Source of the DNA: Papilionanthe hookeriana x Papilionanthe teres
Taxonomy: Eukaryota > Streptophyta > Magnoliopsida > Asparagales > Orchidaceae
DNA length: 64,000 nucleotides
Direction of reading: 5' to 3'
Assembly: GCA_022702705.1 (NCBI GenBank)
Contig: CM040430.1
Span: 79,177,239-79,241,238 of the forward strand
Made by a program: the position numbers and the translations under genes. Positions within the stretch are counted from its first letter, which is position 1, and the number at the start of each line of letters is the position of its first letter. Under the pieces are notes generated by a model, which saw only the letters and a list, made by a program, of their open reading frames with translations, was not told the origin of the DNA and ran no database searches. This document shows positions 46,653 to 59,522 of the stretch, piece by piece.

Positions 46653-47058
46653 TGGTGCGACTTTTTTAAATTGCCAAAATTTATGAACTCATATTTAGAT
46701 ATATATATTGATTTATTTTTATAATGAGTCACACAATTAAACGCAAGTATACGTATCACTCAAGTAATACAAGGCTCTAGTGGAGTTTTGAAATATCGAT
46801 CTCAGAGGGAGGCTTCAATTTTATGGCGTAGCATAGAAATCACTTATCGAATCACAACACAGTTGCAAGTGAGTTTAATTCTTAAAATAAAGACAAACAG
46901 TTGTAGTTACTATTTCTACCAAAATATATTCTAAACTCTAGCAAGTTGAACTAACACAAGACTACATTTATAACAAAGTTCAGTTGCAAGAAAGAGTCTT
47001 CCTCCTTTCTAATCATAATGTGATGATTATTATGACATAGATGAGTGATGCAAATGTA
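46653..47058 (-). repeat. LTR 3' fragment, array unit 3
   Basis: 406 bp; same ends as the fragment at 44916-45321. Confidence 0.9.
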
Positions 47059-48144
47059 GACAACTTCTTTTCCTTAAATTGTTAATTACTATTAAAACTA
47101 GGAGGATAAGAGGGTTTATAAGTGGTATTTCCCTGGTTGTTCAGATTTCCACTTGGATTCATAGGATTGTTTCCCCTTTACAGGTTAACAACAACATTGT
47201 TGTTATTCTAGTTACAGTTCTGGTGATTCCTCCAAATAGGATTATAATAATTAGAATAAGGATTATTGACTTTGTTATTTATGGCATTCAATGATTCATA
47301 AGATATTTGAGAGTCTATCATCTGTCCTGATGAATTTTCTTCTAACACTGGGGGTGTTGGGGAATAATTCATTCCATATTGACCTATTTTCTTGGAAAAT
47401 GCAGCAATTTGAAAGACTATCGTAGTTATCACATCAGAATCATGAATACTAGCTACTTTCTTAGGATTTACCCGCTCAAAGGGCCATTCAAAATTATTAG
47501 TAGCCATCTCTTCAATTAACCGATATGATTCATCAAAAGGTTTTGACATTACTGATCCACCAGCAGCAGCATGGATAATCGATCTCAAAGATCCCACTAA
47601 TCCATTATAAAAGGTTTGAATTATTTGCCAGTCTGGTAAAGCATGGTTTGGACACTTCCTCAGAAGATCTTTAAATCTTTCCCAAGCTTCATATATGGAT
47701 TCTCCATCAAACTGACTAAAAGATGTGATATCATTCCTCAGCTTAGCAGTTTTAGAAGGAGGAAAATATTTTGACTAAAACTTTTGTGAAAGCTCTCCCA
47801 AGTCTGATAGATCCAGATGATAACGAATTTAACCACGCCTTAGCCTTATCCCTTAGTGAAAAAGGGAAAAGTCTAAGCCTAACAGCATCGTTTTAAACTC
47901 CATCATATTTAAAAGTAGCCCACAGTTTCAGAAAACTAGCGAGATATAAGTTAGGTTCTTCATTAGGTATTCCTCTAAATTTGTTATTCTGTACCATTAG
48001 GATAATAGCAGGTTTAAGCTCAAATGAATTAGTAGAAACATCAGGATTTTGGATAGTTAAGTGAATTTCATCTATTGTTGGATTAACATAATCTCTTAAA
48101 GGACTTGGTATATTTTCATTTTGATTGTTTAAATTGTTAACCAT
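47059..48144 (-). pseudogene. gag: Gag fragment, array unit 3
   Basis: ATG 48144 (MVNNLNNQNENIPSPLRDYV). The first block (47893-48144) ends at a TAA after TFKYDGV. The second block is 47208-47597 (GSLRSIIHAAAGGSVMSKPF). 'IILMVQNN' shows a Gln to Leu change at the motif that is a stop in other copies. Confidence 0.88.
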
Positions 48145-48371
48145 CTTGTGAGGAATTGCATATTGTTTTTGTTGTTTTCAAAATTTTCTAATAGTACACT
48201 CTAATTCAGAATCGTAAGGCACTAAACCTATAGATCTGATACTACGCATACAAACACAATAAGCACACTAAAAATAAACAGACACACAATTATGACTTGC
48301 AATTCAAATATAAGATTTCAATTACTACAAAATTAAATTTTAACAGTTATCTTTTTTTTTTTACCGTACCT

Positions 48372-48388
48372 CCCCGGCAACGGCACCA
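48372..48388 (-). other. PBS, array unit
   Basis: CCCCGGCAACGGCACCA on the plus strand; one mismatch to tRNA-Asp. Confidence 0.85.
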
Positions 48389-48394
48389 AAAACT

Positions 48395-48802
48395 TGGTGC
48401 GACTTTTTTAAATTGCCAAAATTTATGAACTCAGATTTAGATATATATATATTGATTTAGTTTTATAATGAGTCACACAATTAAACGCAAGTATATGTTT
48501 CACTCAAGTAATACAAGGCTCTAGTGGAGTTCTGAAATATCGATCTCAGAGGGAGGCTTCAATTTTATGGCGTAGCATATAAATCACTTATCTAATCACA
48601 ACACAATTGCAAGTGAGTTTAATTCTTAAAATAAAGACAAACAGTTGTAGTTACTATTTCTACCAAAATATATTCTAAACTCTAGCAAGTTGAAGTAACA
48701 CAAGACTACATTTATAACAAAGTTCAGTTGCAAGAAAGAGTCTTCCTCCTTTCTAATCATAATGTGATGATTATTATGACATAGATCAGTGATGCAAATG
48801 TA
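48395..48802 (-). repeat. LTR 3' fragment, array unit 2
   Basis: 408 bp; same joint to gag as the other units. Confidence 0.9.
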
Positions 48803-49477
48803 GACAACTTCTTTTCCTTAAATTGTTGATTACTATTAAAATCAGGAGGATAAGAAGGTTTATAATTGGTATTTCCTTGGTTGTTCAGACTTTCACTTGG
48901 ATTCATAGAATTGTTTCCCCATTATAGATTAACAACAACATTGGTGTTATTCTAGTTACAGTTCTGGTGATTCCTCCAAATAGAATTATAATAATTCGAA
49001 TAAGGATTATTGAATTTGTTATTTATGGCATTCAATGATTCATAAGACATTTGAGAGTCTATCATCTGTTCTGATGAATTTTCTTCTAACACGGGTTGTT
49101 GGGGAATAATTCAATCCATATTGATCTAATTTCTTAGAAAGTGCTGCAATTTGAGAGACTATCATAGTTATCACATCAGAATCATGAATACTAGCTACTT
49201 TCTTATGATTTACCCGCTTAAAGGGCCATTCAAAATTATTAGTAGCCATCTCTTCAATTAACCAATATGCTTCATCAAAAGGTTTTGACATTACTGATCC
49301 ACCAGCAGCAGCATGGATAATCGATCTCAAAGATCCCACTAATCCATTATAAAAGGTTTGAATTATTTACCAGTCTGGATTTTGGATAGTTAAGTGAATT
49401 TCATCTATTGTTGGATTAACATAATCTCTTAAAGGTCTTGGTATAATTTCGTTTTGATTGTTTAAATTGTTAACCAT
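48803..49477 (-). pseudogene. gag: Gag fragment, array unit 2, internally deleted
   Basis: ATG 49477. About 400 bp are missing: codons for HLTIQNP run directly into the DW-IIQTFYNGL region at about 49375 (joint CCAGTCTGG/ATTTTGG). The remaining block is 49040-49339. Confidence 0.85.
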
Positions 49478-49702
49478 CTTGTGAGGATTTGTAGATTGTT
49501 TTTGTTGTTTTCAAATTTTTCTAATAGTACACTCTAATTCAGAATCGTAAGGCACTAAACCTATAGATCCGATACTACGCATACAAACACAATAAGCACA
49601 CTAAAAATAAACAGACACACAATTATGACTTGCAATTCAAATATAAGATTTCAATTACTACAAAATTAAATTTTAACAGTTATCTTTCTTTTTACCGTAC
49701 CT

Positions 49703-49719
49703 CCCCGACAACGGCACCA
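49703..49719 (-). other. PBS, array unit
   Basis: CCCCGACAACGGCACCA on the plus strand; two mismatches to tRNA-Asp. Confidence 0.8.
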
Positions 49720-49725
49720 AAAACT

Positions 49726-50126
49726 TGGTGTGACTTTTTTAAATTGCCAAAATTTATGAACTCAGATTTAGATATATATATTGATTTAGTTTTATAATGA
49801 GTCACACAATTAAACGCAAGTATACGTATCACTCAAGTAATACAAGGCTCTAGTGGAGTTCTGAAATATCGATCTCAGAAGGAGGCTTCAATTTTATGGC
49901 GTAGCATATAAATCACTTATCGAATCACAACACAATTGCAAGTGAGTTTAATTATTAAAATAAAGACAAACAGTTGTAGTTACTATTTATACCAAAATAT
50001 ATTCTAAACTCTAGCAAGTTAAAACAAGACTAAATTTATAACAAAGTTCAGTTGCAAGAAAGAGTCTTCCTCCTTTCTAATCATAATGTGATGATTATTA
50101 TGACATAGATCAGTGATGCAAATGTA
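49726..50126 (-). repeat. LTR 3' fragment, array unit 1
   Basis: 401 bp; same joint to gag as the others. Confidence 0.9.
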
Positions 50127-51212
50127 GACAACTTCTTTTCCTTAAATTGTTGATTACTATTAAAACCAGGAGGATAAGAAGGTTTATAATTGGTATTTCC
50201 TTGGTTGTTTAGATTTTCACTTGGATTCATAGGATTGTTTCCCCATTATAGGTTAACAACAACATTGGTGTTATTCTAGTTACAGTTCTGGTGATTCCTC
50301 CAAATAGGATTATAATAATTTGAATAAGGATTATTGAATTTGTTATTTATGGCATTCAAAGATTCATAAGACATTTGAGAGTCTACCATCTGTCCTGATG
50401 AATTTTCTTCTAACACTGGGGGTGTTGGGGAATAATTCATTCCATATTGATTTATTTTCTTGGAAAGTGCAGCAATTTGAGAGACTATCATAGTTATCAC
50501 ATCAGAATCATGAATACTAGCTACTTTCTTAGGATTTACCCGCTCAAAGGGCCATTCAAAATTATTAGTAGCCATCTCTTCAATTAACCAATATGCTTCA
50601 TCAAAAGGTTTTGACATTACTGATCCATCAGCAGCAGCATGGATAATCGATCTCAAAGATCCCACTAATCCATTATAAAAGGTTTGAATTATTTACCAGT
50701 CTGGTAAAGCATGGTTTGGACACTTCCTCAGAAGATCTTTAAATTTTTCCTAAGCTTCATATATGGATTCTCCATCAAACTGACTAAAAGATGTGATATC
50801 ATTCCTCAGCTTAGCAGTTTTAGAAGGAGAAAAATATTTTGACTGAAACTTTTGTGAAAGCTCTCCCAAGTCTGATAGATCCAGATGATAACGAATTTAA
50901 CCACGCCTTAGCCTTATCCCTTGGTGAAAAAGGGAAAATTCTAAGCCTAACAGCATCATTTGAAACTCCATCATATTTAAAAGTAGCACACAGTTTCAGA
51001 AAACTAGCGAGATGTAAGTTAGGATCTTCATTAGGTATTCCTCTAAATTGATTATTCTGTACCATTTGGATAATAACAGGTTTAAGCTGAAATGAATTAG
51101 TAGCAAGATCAAGATTTTGGATAGTTAAGTGAATTTCATCTGTTGTTGGATTAACATTATCTCTTAAAGGTCTTGGTATATTTTCGTTTTGATTGTTTAA
51201 ATTGTTCACCAA
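50127..51212 (-). pseudogene. gag: Gag, first array copy (next to true 5' LTR)
   Basis: ATG 51212. Open to 50820 with the N-terminal gag block (MVQNNQFRGIPNEDPNLHLA; AVRLRIFPFSPRDKAKAWLN) until a frameshift after SSGSIRLG. Continues with stops at the EA-W and DW-L positions, then 50276-50665. It ends at the LTR fragment joint, so this gag is cut off from pol. Confidence 0.9.
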
Positions 51213-51439
51213 CTTGTGAGGATTTGCAGATTGTTTTTGTTGTTTTCAAATTTTTCTAATAGTACACTCTAATTTAAAATCGTAAGGCGCTAAACCTATA
51301 GATCTGATACTACACAGACAAACACAATAAGCACACTAACAAAAAACAGACACACAATTATGACTTGCAATTCAAATATAAGATTTCAATTACTACAAAA
51401 CTAAATTTTAACAGTTATCTTTTTCTTTTTACCGTACCT

Positions 51440-51456
51440 CCCCGGCAACGGCGCCA
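51440..51456 (-). other. E4 true primer-binding site (tRNA-Asp)
   Basis: CCCCGGCAACGGCGCCA on the plus strand is the exact tRNA-Asp 3' end. It lies 6 nt from the 5' LTR end at 51463. Confidence 0.92.
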
Positions 51457-51462
51457 AAAACT

Positions 51463-52155
51463 TGGTGCGACTTTTTTAAATTGCCAAAATTTATGAACTC
51501 AGATTTAGATATATATATATATTGATTTAGTTTTATAATGAGTCACACAATTAAACGCAAGTATACGTATCGCTCAAGTAATATAAGGCTCTAATGGAGT
51601 CCTGGAATATTGATCTCAGATGGATGCTTCAATTTTATGGCGTAGCACAGAAATCACTTATCGAATCATAGCACAATTGTAAGTGAGTTTAATTCTTAAA
51701 ATAAAGACAAACAGTTGTAGTTACTATTTCTACCAAAATATATTCTAAACTCTAGCAAGTTAAAGTGATAAAAGAATAAATTTATAACAAAGTTCAGTTG
51801 CAAGAAAGAGTCTTCCTCCTTTCTAATCATAATGTGATGATTATTATGACATAGATCAGTGATGCAAATGTATTGTGCCAACTAGGAGCATTCTTACTCT
51901 TTACCCATATTTCAGCGTATAAAGAACATTGGCTAATTCTAAGTTTTGTCCCCAAATCCGTGGTTAGGCTGGAATGATACTGTCTCTCACTCCAGAGCTC
52001 CCACTTCCCTTCACCTGAAGGCTAACTCTTGCTTCAGTTTCAAACATTAGGACAAAATTGAGGATTTCAGGCTGTCACTCTAAAATCTCAAATTCTACGC
52101 CCATCAAAGTATATTTCCCTATTTATTTGCACTCAATCTCCATGAACTATGTCTC
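51463..52155 (-). mobile_element. E4 5' LTR, R/U5 side
   Basis: Runs from LTR end (TGGTGCGAC on plus) to the insertion point of copy C. Includes the first target duplicate GTCTC (52151-52155). Continues at 59523. Confidence 0.92.
52151..52155. repeat. Target duplication of copy C, left
   Basis: GTCTC, identical to 59518-59522. The unfilled site is visible in the 3' LTR near 33675 as CATGAACTACGTCTCTCATT. Confidence 0.95.
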
Positions 52156-54419
52156 TGTGCGGCTTATTTTTAGGTTGAGTGTTATATTTTTGAAAAGGGG
52201 TCGCCTACAGAAATTATCGGCGAATCTCTAAATCTAATTTAAATATATATAATTTAGAAAGTAGTATTTGATTTTGAAAATAATTTTTAAATTTGAAAAT
52301 TTTAACATATGAAATCAAACCGATCTCACATCCCAAATAGTTTATATAAACAAGCACCACATCACAAACCATGTATCTATCCAGAAGAATAGAAACACTG
52401 CTTGATGATGGGGCTCGATTAAATAAACTAGGAGATTTGTGACATCCGTTTGGTCTGCGAACCAATTTTATAAGCCGACAAGTTCCCCTGCTTAATATAA
52501 ATGAATTAAGCAGGGTTTATATAACCTGAGTTCTTAAAGTTCCCTATAAGGGCAAGCCCTTATAGTTAATTAAATCTTAAATGACGGGAATCATTTAAGA
52601 AAACTCTCGATAATGATCAGTGGTTTTGCTCTCAAGAATTTCAAAGTTTAAGGTTTTCAAAGGATTGAATTTTGGAATTTCAATAAGGAATGGATCAAAT
52701 TTGGAACAGTTAATTTCAGGAGTCCAAAGGAAGAAAAGTAGAACCTGAGGATCCAAGAAGAATCTTGGCAACTTCCCAAACTATCCTGTTGTTTGGCTTC
52801 AATTTAGGAATTTATTTAATATTGCAATCCTACCAATTTTAATTACTTAGGACTTATATTTGAATGACATGATCATACAAATAACCTGGAAAATATGAGG
52901 GTTTATGTCATAACGAACGACTACCTCGGAGTCCTAAGACCGTTTAGGGCTTAATTTACATGACATGATCATGAAAATGCCTAACAAAGAGTTGAGGATT
53001 TATGTTGCACTAGGCAAACTACCTCGAAGTCCTATGGCTTGGTTATTTAATTCTAAGAAAGTTTTGCTGAAGTAGATCCGAGTTTTGCTGATGACGATGG
53101 CCGAGCTGCCCACCATGCTCTGAGCTTCTTGTTGTTGCAGAGGTTTAGTTTTAGAAGTCATAAATCAGGAGATGAGAGAAGTGTTTTGGTTTAGAAATTT
53201 TAAAGTCCAAATATTTTTAATATTTTAATTAAAACAAATCTTAAAGTTGTTTAAACAGAACTGATTAAGATCCCACGGTTCCGTCATCCCGGCAACGTTA
53301 TTTTCGTCGAATTCACTTAGTCCAGATTAATTTGCTAAACTCAACTGAATGAGTTCCACACTTTCATTTAAACTATGGGAAATCTCATTAGCAACACGTG
53401 GGTTACATCATCCGAGGTATTCCCGATCATTCAACGAGACGTTTCAATTTAGTTGCAATTATAGTTTTGTTGTTCTGTTTGTGATTAAATTTTGAGTTGT
53501 TTTATATTTTGGAATTTTGTGGCGGTGAATTTTATCTTGTAATGACTTTTAATTTTGTTTTGGTTTCAGTTCAGGGACTATCCTAAAGGTTTTAGTTTTC
53601 ATGCAACAGTCTTATTTATCATGCAAGAAAAAGTAAAGCGCAATGCATGTAAGTAAATTGCGATAAAGTAAATTGCAATAAAATAAAAGCGTACCTGGAG
53701 GGTCTTCCCGTCATTCCAAGCTACACTTAAAACACATGTTAGAGCATTTAAACATATTTTGCAAGAAATACCTAGGTAAAGCTAAGGGAAAGGGTTTTGG
53801 TTGTCTACCAAATTCCTAATCCTATAACTAGTCATCTTCTATGACGTCTAGGTTCTTGGTTTGGTTTAAAGATGATTTTTTTCATCAAAGAATAATTAAA
53901 TTCAATTGTTCTTCTAAAACATCCCGTCATATTGAGGAAGTGCTTAGGACGAGTCCTAAACATCTTTTCAATACTTCTGGGATTATTTTATGTCCAAGTA
54001 AATTTAGTTGCACATATGAATTAATCATCTAGGTGTTTAGTTAAACTTTGTCTCTTGCTCAGTGAACTTGGGTATTTGATTACCTGATGAATGAAGTGAC
54101 ATCTCACTTAATACTCTATTTAAGAGTTATAATAATTAAAGCCTTTAAGGGCAAGTTGGTTTGTTGAGAATTTTAATCATCCTTAATTTAAAAGTTTGAG
54201 TTAATGATTTAAAGTGATTTAATTTAATTATCAGGTTTTAATTAATAATTTTAAGTTTGGAATAGTGTTCAAATTATTTTAGATTTAATTTAAATTTTTA
54301 CACTTTCAATTATCTTAGTATTTCAGATTGATGTTTATGTTTTAAATTTACTTAGATAAAAGAAGATATTGAAATTATTGATATATTTTGATTTAACTCT
54401 TAATGATTTCATATAGGTT

Positions 54420-54670
54420 TGTTGTTAAATGATTTTAATTTAATTTAATTCAATTTGATTTTAATTTAATTTAATTTAATTTTATTTTATTTTATTTAAT
54501 TTTAATTTAATTTTAATTTTAGTTTAATTTTAATTTTACTTTAATTTTAATTTAATTTAATTTTATTTTAGTTTTAATTTAATTTTAATTTAATTTAATT
54601 GTTAAGGTGTTAATTTAATTTAATTTAAACTTTGACTTAACTTAATTTAATTTAATTTAACTTAATTCCA
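54420..54670. repeat. (TTTAA)n AT tract in copy C
   Basis: Imperfect AATTT/TTTAA pentamers, matching the tracts at 1585 and 16360 in position. Confidence 0.85.
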
Positions 54671-56514
54671 AGATTTTAAATTTGATTTTTGATTATTAGA
54701 CCATTTAACATTTTAAGCTTTAATTCGTTTAAGGGTTATCTTCTTTTAATTTTTAATTTATTTAATTTGGATTATTATTTTAATTTTTAATTAAGAACTA
54801 AATATTGTTAAAGTGACTTATTTAGGGATTTTTAAATTAAAGAATAAATATCCTCTTAATATTATCCCTATTTTAATAATCTAAATTTTAAATATATTTT
54901 TTCCAAAATTTAAATTATTTAATTAATTAGAGTTTCATTTTGATATTTTCAAAGTGTTTAATGGGTTTCTACCTTTTTAATTTTCCTAAGTTTCAATCAT
55001 CCAAGAGAAAGTTAAAATCAAATATTTTACCCTCCATTTTGATTAAACCTAAAGTTTTAATTAAGGGTTAAAAATTTTTAATTACCTTTATGCCCTTTTA
55101 GGCTTCTTTATTTCATAACTCACTAAATTGAGCTCAAAGGAATTTAAAATTTTTATGTCACCTCACTCACATGTCAATTAAGACATTAGAGGAGAAAATG
55201 TGATTTTTCTGAATTTAATTTATTTATATAATTATTTTTAGTAGAAAATAGGGTTTTCAAAGAAAATTCAACAACATGACCAAGGTAAAGTTTCTATCCT
55301 TAAGAAAATTATGGGATGTTCCTAATGACCAAAGGACCACTTGGACCAATTTTTGTGATTTTTTTAATTATATTTTATTTATTATAATTATTTTGACTTT
55401 TAGAGTTTTAATTAATTTTAAAATAAAGTAAAAGTTAAAAAATAGATTTTATATTTTTCTTAAATTTCTCTGACCTCAAGGAGTCCAGAGAAATAAATTT
55501 TATAATTTTCTGATTTTTCTTTGATTTATTAGAATTATTTTAGTGAAGAGGTTAAAAATTTATTTTTTTTAATATTAGAAATTATATTAAGCCTTTAAAA
55601 TTTAATATCTCATCCTAGGTGCTTAGGAAAAATATTTGGTTTGTTCCTAAATGATTAGGAGTTAAAATGTGACATTTTTATGATTTTTAATATTTTTATG
55701 ATTTTTATTATTTTTTAATTATTAAAATATTAAAATATTGTGAAAAATCATCTTTTTTTAGAAAATTCCAATTTTAATTTTCCTGAACTCCTCTGATATC
55801 AGAGAAGCTCCAAAACCATTTTTGTGAATTTTTGAAAAGTATTTTTGGAGTTATGAATTTTTAAAGTTCCATTTTGTTTATGAAGCTTAATCAATCCATT
55901 TGGTGGGGTTAATCAAGTCCAATTGATTTCAAAAATTTATGTAAGGTTCCTCTGACCCTAAAGAGTAATGGGGAATTATTTTCAAGTCAATTTGATGTGT
56001 GGTTAACCCTAATTAATTCAAATTCAATTTTAGGGGTTTAGGCCAATCAAGGTTATTATGAATGAATTAACTCAAAATATATTTTTCATAGGGTCCCCTA
56101 GTTCTAAGAAACATCACCAAATTTTCCTAGAATTTATTTTACAACATGCTAATTATTGAAATTAAAATACCTAAAACAGTGACATGAACTTGAAAAATCA
56201 ATAACTTTTTACAGAGATGGCCTCTGACCTTGAAAAATTCAGAGAATGTTCCCAAGATCAGATGCTTCAAAAGCTTTATGGTCTCATGTCATGGTGAATT
56301 GTCTATGCAAATGGAGAATCAAAACATTGGAAACAGTAAATAAATTATTAAAAATAAAATACTCATCCAATTAACTTGACTTCTTTTCCACATTATTCTC
56401 CTATGTTCACTGAGCAAGAGGGTATTTTTATTTTGTTTTTGTGATTTTTCTATGCAAAGATATGAATTTTTGAAGTTCTGGTATTTAAATAATTCAAAAA
56501 TACCCTAATTTTCT

Positions 56515-57500
56515 ACTTATCCGACTCGGCGCCGCGTCATGCTACGGCGGATCGAAAGCCCACGCGTCGCTTTGTGATTCGGCGCCGCCATCTGACTCAG
56601 CGCTCCAGGGGCTCGCGGTTCACGTAACATTCCGCTGTCCGGCTTGATCTCGACCGTCCGCTCGATACACGCGCGATCCAATGGCTCCTAGTCATCGTCT
56701 ACGACTCGTGTGCACCCGTGACCGTCCACACTCAAACCCTAATATCTCTCTCGATTCTCAATGGATTTTCGAGTTCTTATACTCTATCGATTCGTCTTGA
56801 AGAGACGAACACATCCATATGGTTTATAGGTTATGAAATTAACCCAAACAAAATAGAGAATTGCTGGAAGTTCGGGAGGAATAATGAGTTCATACCTTCG
56901 ATCTGAGAGTTGTGTCACCTTCGATTCAGTCCAAGCAAGCTCCAGATGAAGTCTCTTGCTCTGGGGAATTGTCTAAGTATGAAAGTGACCAAGGCCGATA
57001 ACAAAGCTTGGAGGCTGGAAGCAATGGCTGGCCTGGTGAGGGGGCTTTTGTTGGAAAACTTCTCCTCTTGGTCTGGTGAAGGTGTAGGGTCAATCAATTT
57101 GAAGATTGGCTCATTGTGGTGAAGTGTCCTGTTTTTGGGGTGGTTTCAACTCAGAAATTGAGCTCTGTTAATGGGGTTTAGGGCAAAGGAACACTGGGGA
57201 TTAGCTGCTTTGGGTTAGGAGAAGGTCCTGGAGCAATTTTGGTAGAGTTTCCTTAAGGTCTGTTTCATCACCTTATTTGGCCGAGAGGGTGGTGGGTTTA
57301 AATCGACATGGTTGGAGGGCTTCCCAGGGGAGTTTGATGCTTGGAATCAGCTGCTCTATGCAAGAGAAGAACAGTCATGGTGTTCAATTGGACTGGGACA
57401 ACTCAGCAAGGAAGAATTGAAAATTTTGGTTCACATGGAGCTCTGGCCATGGCATTTTTCGGCGACCCAGGCGGTTGGCCGGCAGGGTTTGGTCACCATC
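56515..57500. other. CpG/GC-rich core of copy C
   Basis: Begins GACTCGGCGCCGCGTC. High CG content up to about 56720, then GC-rich but CpG-poor. Counterpart of 13480-14560. The TATA-like TTTAAA is at about 57297 (minus strand ATTTAAACC). Confidence 0.55.
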
Positions 57501-58399
57501 TTGATCAGATGGATCAGGGGTTGGCAATGGTGCAGTCAATTAGCCATGTACATGTGTAAAGAGTTTAGCTTTAAGTGGTTTGGGGAGAGGGGTGATTTTT
57601 GGATCCAAATGGATCAATTCATGCAAATGGGTTAGGTTCACCTCTCCAAGCTCTGGTTTGGGCTGAGGGAGGTCAGGTGAGTCAGCTAGATTAGTGGGGA
57701 GAAGTCACTCTCCAAGCATGTTTAAGTTTAAACATAGTTTAGGGGAAGCATGAAAAGGTTTAATCACCTTTAAGAGAATCCTTAAAGAGGCTCCTCCTCT
57801 TTCCATTTATGGGATGGTCACATGTCAAACTTCTCATGGCTTTACATGGGGCTTAAGAATGGCTTCATGGCTTCATTTGGTCTTGGGGATGGCTTAGTCA
57901 ATTTCATTGGAATGGATTTTAGGAATTTTGGCATTTTGATGGGAATTTGGATAAAGCCTAATTTGTAATGATTTAATCATAGGTTTCAAACTTTAGGGAA
58001 TGATTTTATCAAGTGGATGATGAGAAGGAATTGTCATGTGGGCTTTGGATGAATTTTTGGGCTTTTGGGTTTGGTGGAAGTGGGCTTTTTAAAAGGTTTA
58101 AATGGGTGGGCCTTTATATTTCAAAATGGACTTTTGGATGAAGAATTTTGTGAAAGACCATGCCAAATAAATGTTGGGTTTAGTTTAGGGATGTTTCATG
58201 AATGGTTTGGAATCAATTTGGTGTGATTTGGAGTAGAATTGGGTTGAATTTGGGTTTTTTTTGGTATAGGGGCCAAGGTGGGCCAAATTGGGCTAACTTG
58301 GGCTATGGTTGGGCTAATGTTGTATTTGATGTAAAATTAATGTTGGGAAATGTTTATGGGAGTGTTACAAAGAGTTTTAAACTTTGGTTGGGCTTTGAT

Positions 58400-58500
58400 T
58401 TTGGGATTTGGGCCCATTTGGGTTAGGTTTGGGCTTAGGTCAATTTAAGGGATTTTGGTTTTGGGTTAGGTTTGGGTTAGGTTTGGGTGGAGTTTAGGTT
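58400..58500 (+). repeat. Telomere-like G-rich run in copy C
   Basis: Repeated GGGTTAGGTTTGGG words on the plus strand. Could form a G-quadruplex. Part of the C-rich segment of the element on the other strand, not a telomere. Confidence 0.6.
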
Positions 58501-59522
58501 CAAATTTTGGGCAAATCAAGTTAGTTTTTTGTTTATGGGGATGTTATGAAGGCTTTAGAAAAGATTTGAGGCCAATTGGGGTTGAATTGGGTTGGTTTGG
58601 TTTGACATTGGGTTCACTTGGGTTAAAAATGGGTCAAATTGGGGGTTTTGGTAAAAGTGGGATAAATTAGAAAAATTGGCCCATGGTGTAGTTGAACAAA
58701 ATGAAATTGGGAATATTTGGGATTTTATGGATTTTTTTGGGAATTTTCTGAATTTTTGGATTTTTAGGGTAAAAGGGTATTTTGGTAATTTTGTGGGGGG
58801 GGTTAGGGTTATTTTTAGAAATTTTGGTATTTTTGGCCAAAGATGGTCAATTTGAATGGTGGGAAGTGTTTAGGATTGATTTTGAGGGATCTTGGGTAAT
58901 TTAGGCAATTTTGTAAATTTTGGGTCATTTCAAGGGTATTTGGTAGGTTTGGTGGGTCCGGGGCCCCGGGGGTCAAAAATTGAAATTTTGAAAAAGGAAG
59001 ATTGATCAAATGTGAGTGAAATGGGATCACTTTGGTTGAGCCATGAAGCCATATTAAGCCCATATGAGCCATGAGAGGACTCATTTGGGGCATTCACTAT
59101 GTTGTTCCTAACCCTCTTAGTCAGGGGCTTAGGGGTTAAGGACCATCCATATGAATTACCCACATGAGTCAAGAAGTCAAGTTGGGTGAGAGTGTGGTTT
59201 TAGGACTTGGAATGTGTGTGAGAGTGTAGTATATGTGCAAGTCAACCCTCACCAGACCAGGCCATCCAGGGTATTCCTAAGGCCAAGAAGTCCTATAAGG
59301 AACTCATCCTTTAAACCTCCACATTTGATTTCAACCCTCTAGGTGATTAGGGGTCTACAATCAAGCTTGTGGGGTTTGCAGGGAGTTAAGAGGTGTTTGA
59401 ATTTCTAAGTGGTGGGCTCCATTTCTAGTCCTCTAAGATAGTCAAAGGGAAAGCCTAAGGCTAGATCCTAAGCACTAAGGAGAGATAGATCAAACCTCAC
59501 AAAAAATGAGGTCAACAGTCTC

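Larger units (their letters stand above)
44916..51462 (-). repeat. Tandem array: 4 extra units of LTR fragment + PBS + leader + gag
   Basis: LTR ends with adjacent PBS recur at 51463, 49726, 48395, 46653 and 44916, giving periods of 1737, 1331, 1742 and 1737 bp. Each internal unit has a ~400-bp LTR 3' fragment, the PBS, the leader and gag up to codons for QFKEKKLS. All LTR/gag joints are the same (GATGCAAATGTA then GACAACTTC-type gag sequence), so one joint was multiplied. The 1331-bp unit has lost ~400 bp of gag. Confidence 0.92.
52156..59517 (-). mobile_element. Copy C of the 7.4 kb coding-free element (complete, 7362 bp)
   Basis: Reverse orientation. Element start TGTTGACCTCATTTTTTGTG at 59517; end ...AAATAAGCCGCACA at 52156. 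Perfect GTCTC target duplication and an empty site in the E4 3' LTR. Same internal order as copy B: C-rich part (here G-rich on plus, 57600-59200), CpG-rich core (56515-57500), AT-rich half, pentamer tract (54420-54670). ORFs at 56718-57635 and 58202-58426 do not match those of copy B. No PBS, PPT or internal LTR pair. Confidence 0.9.

Noticed and set aside
44893..51456. Repeated tRNA-Asp-like sequences
   Set aside because: Only the 17-nt 3' end of the tRNA is present, next to LTR ends. They are primer-binding sites, not tRNA genes.
44916..51462. Direct repeats read as a CRISPR-like array
   Set aside because: Units are ~1.7 kb with LTR and gag content; this is a plant retrotransposon array.
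56718..57635. ORFs in the GC-rich core of copy C
   Set aside because: Same reason: no counterpart protein in copy B and odd Trp/Gly-rich composition.
58400..58500. Interstitial telomere
   Set aside because: Repeats are degenerate, not phased TTTAGGG, and lie inside a bounded mobile element.
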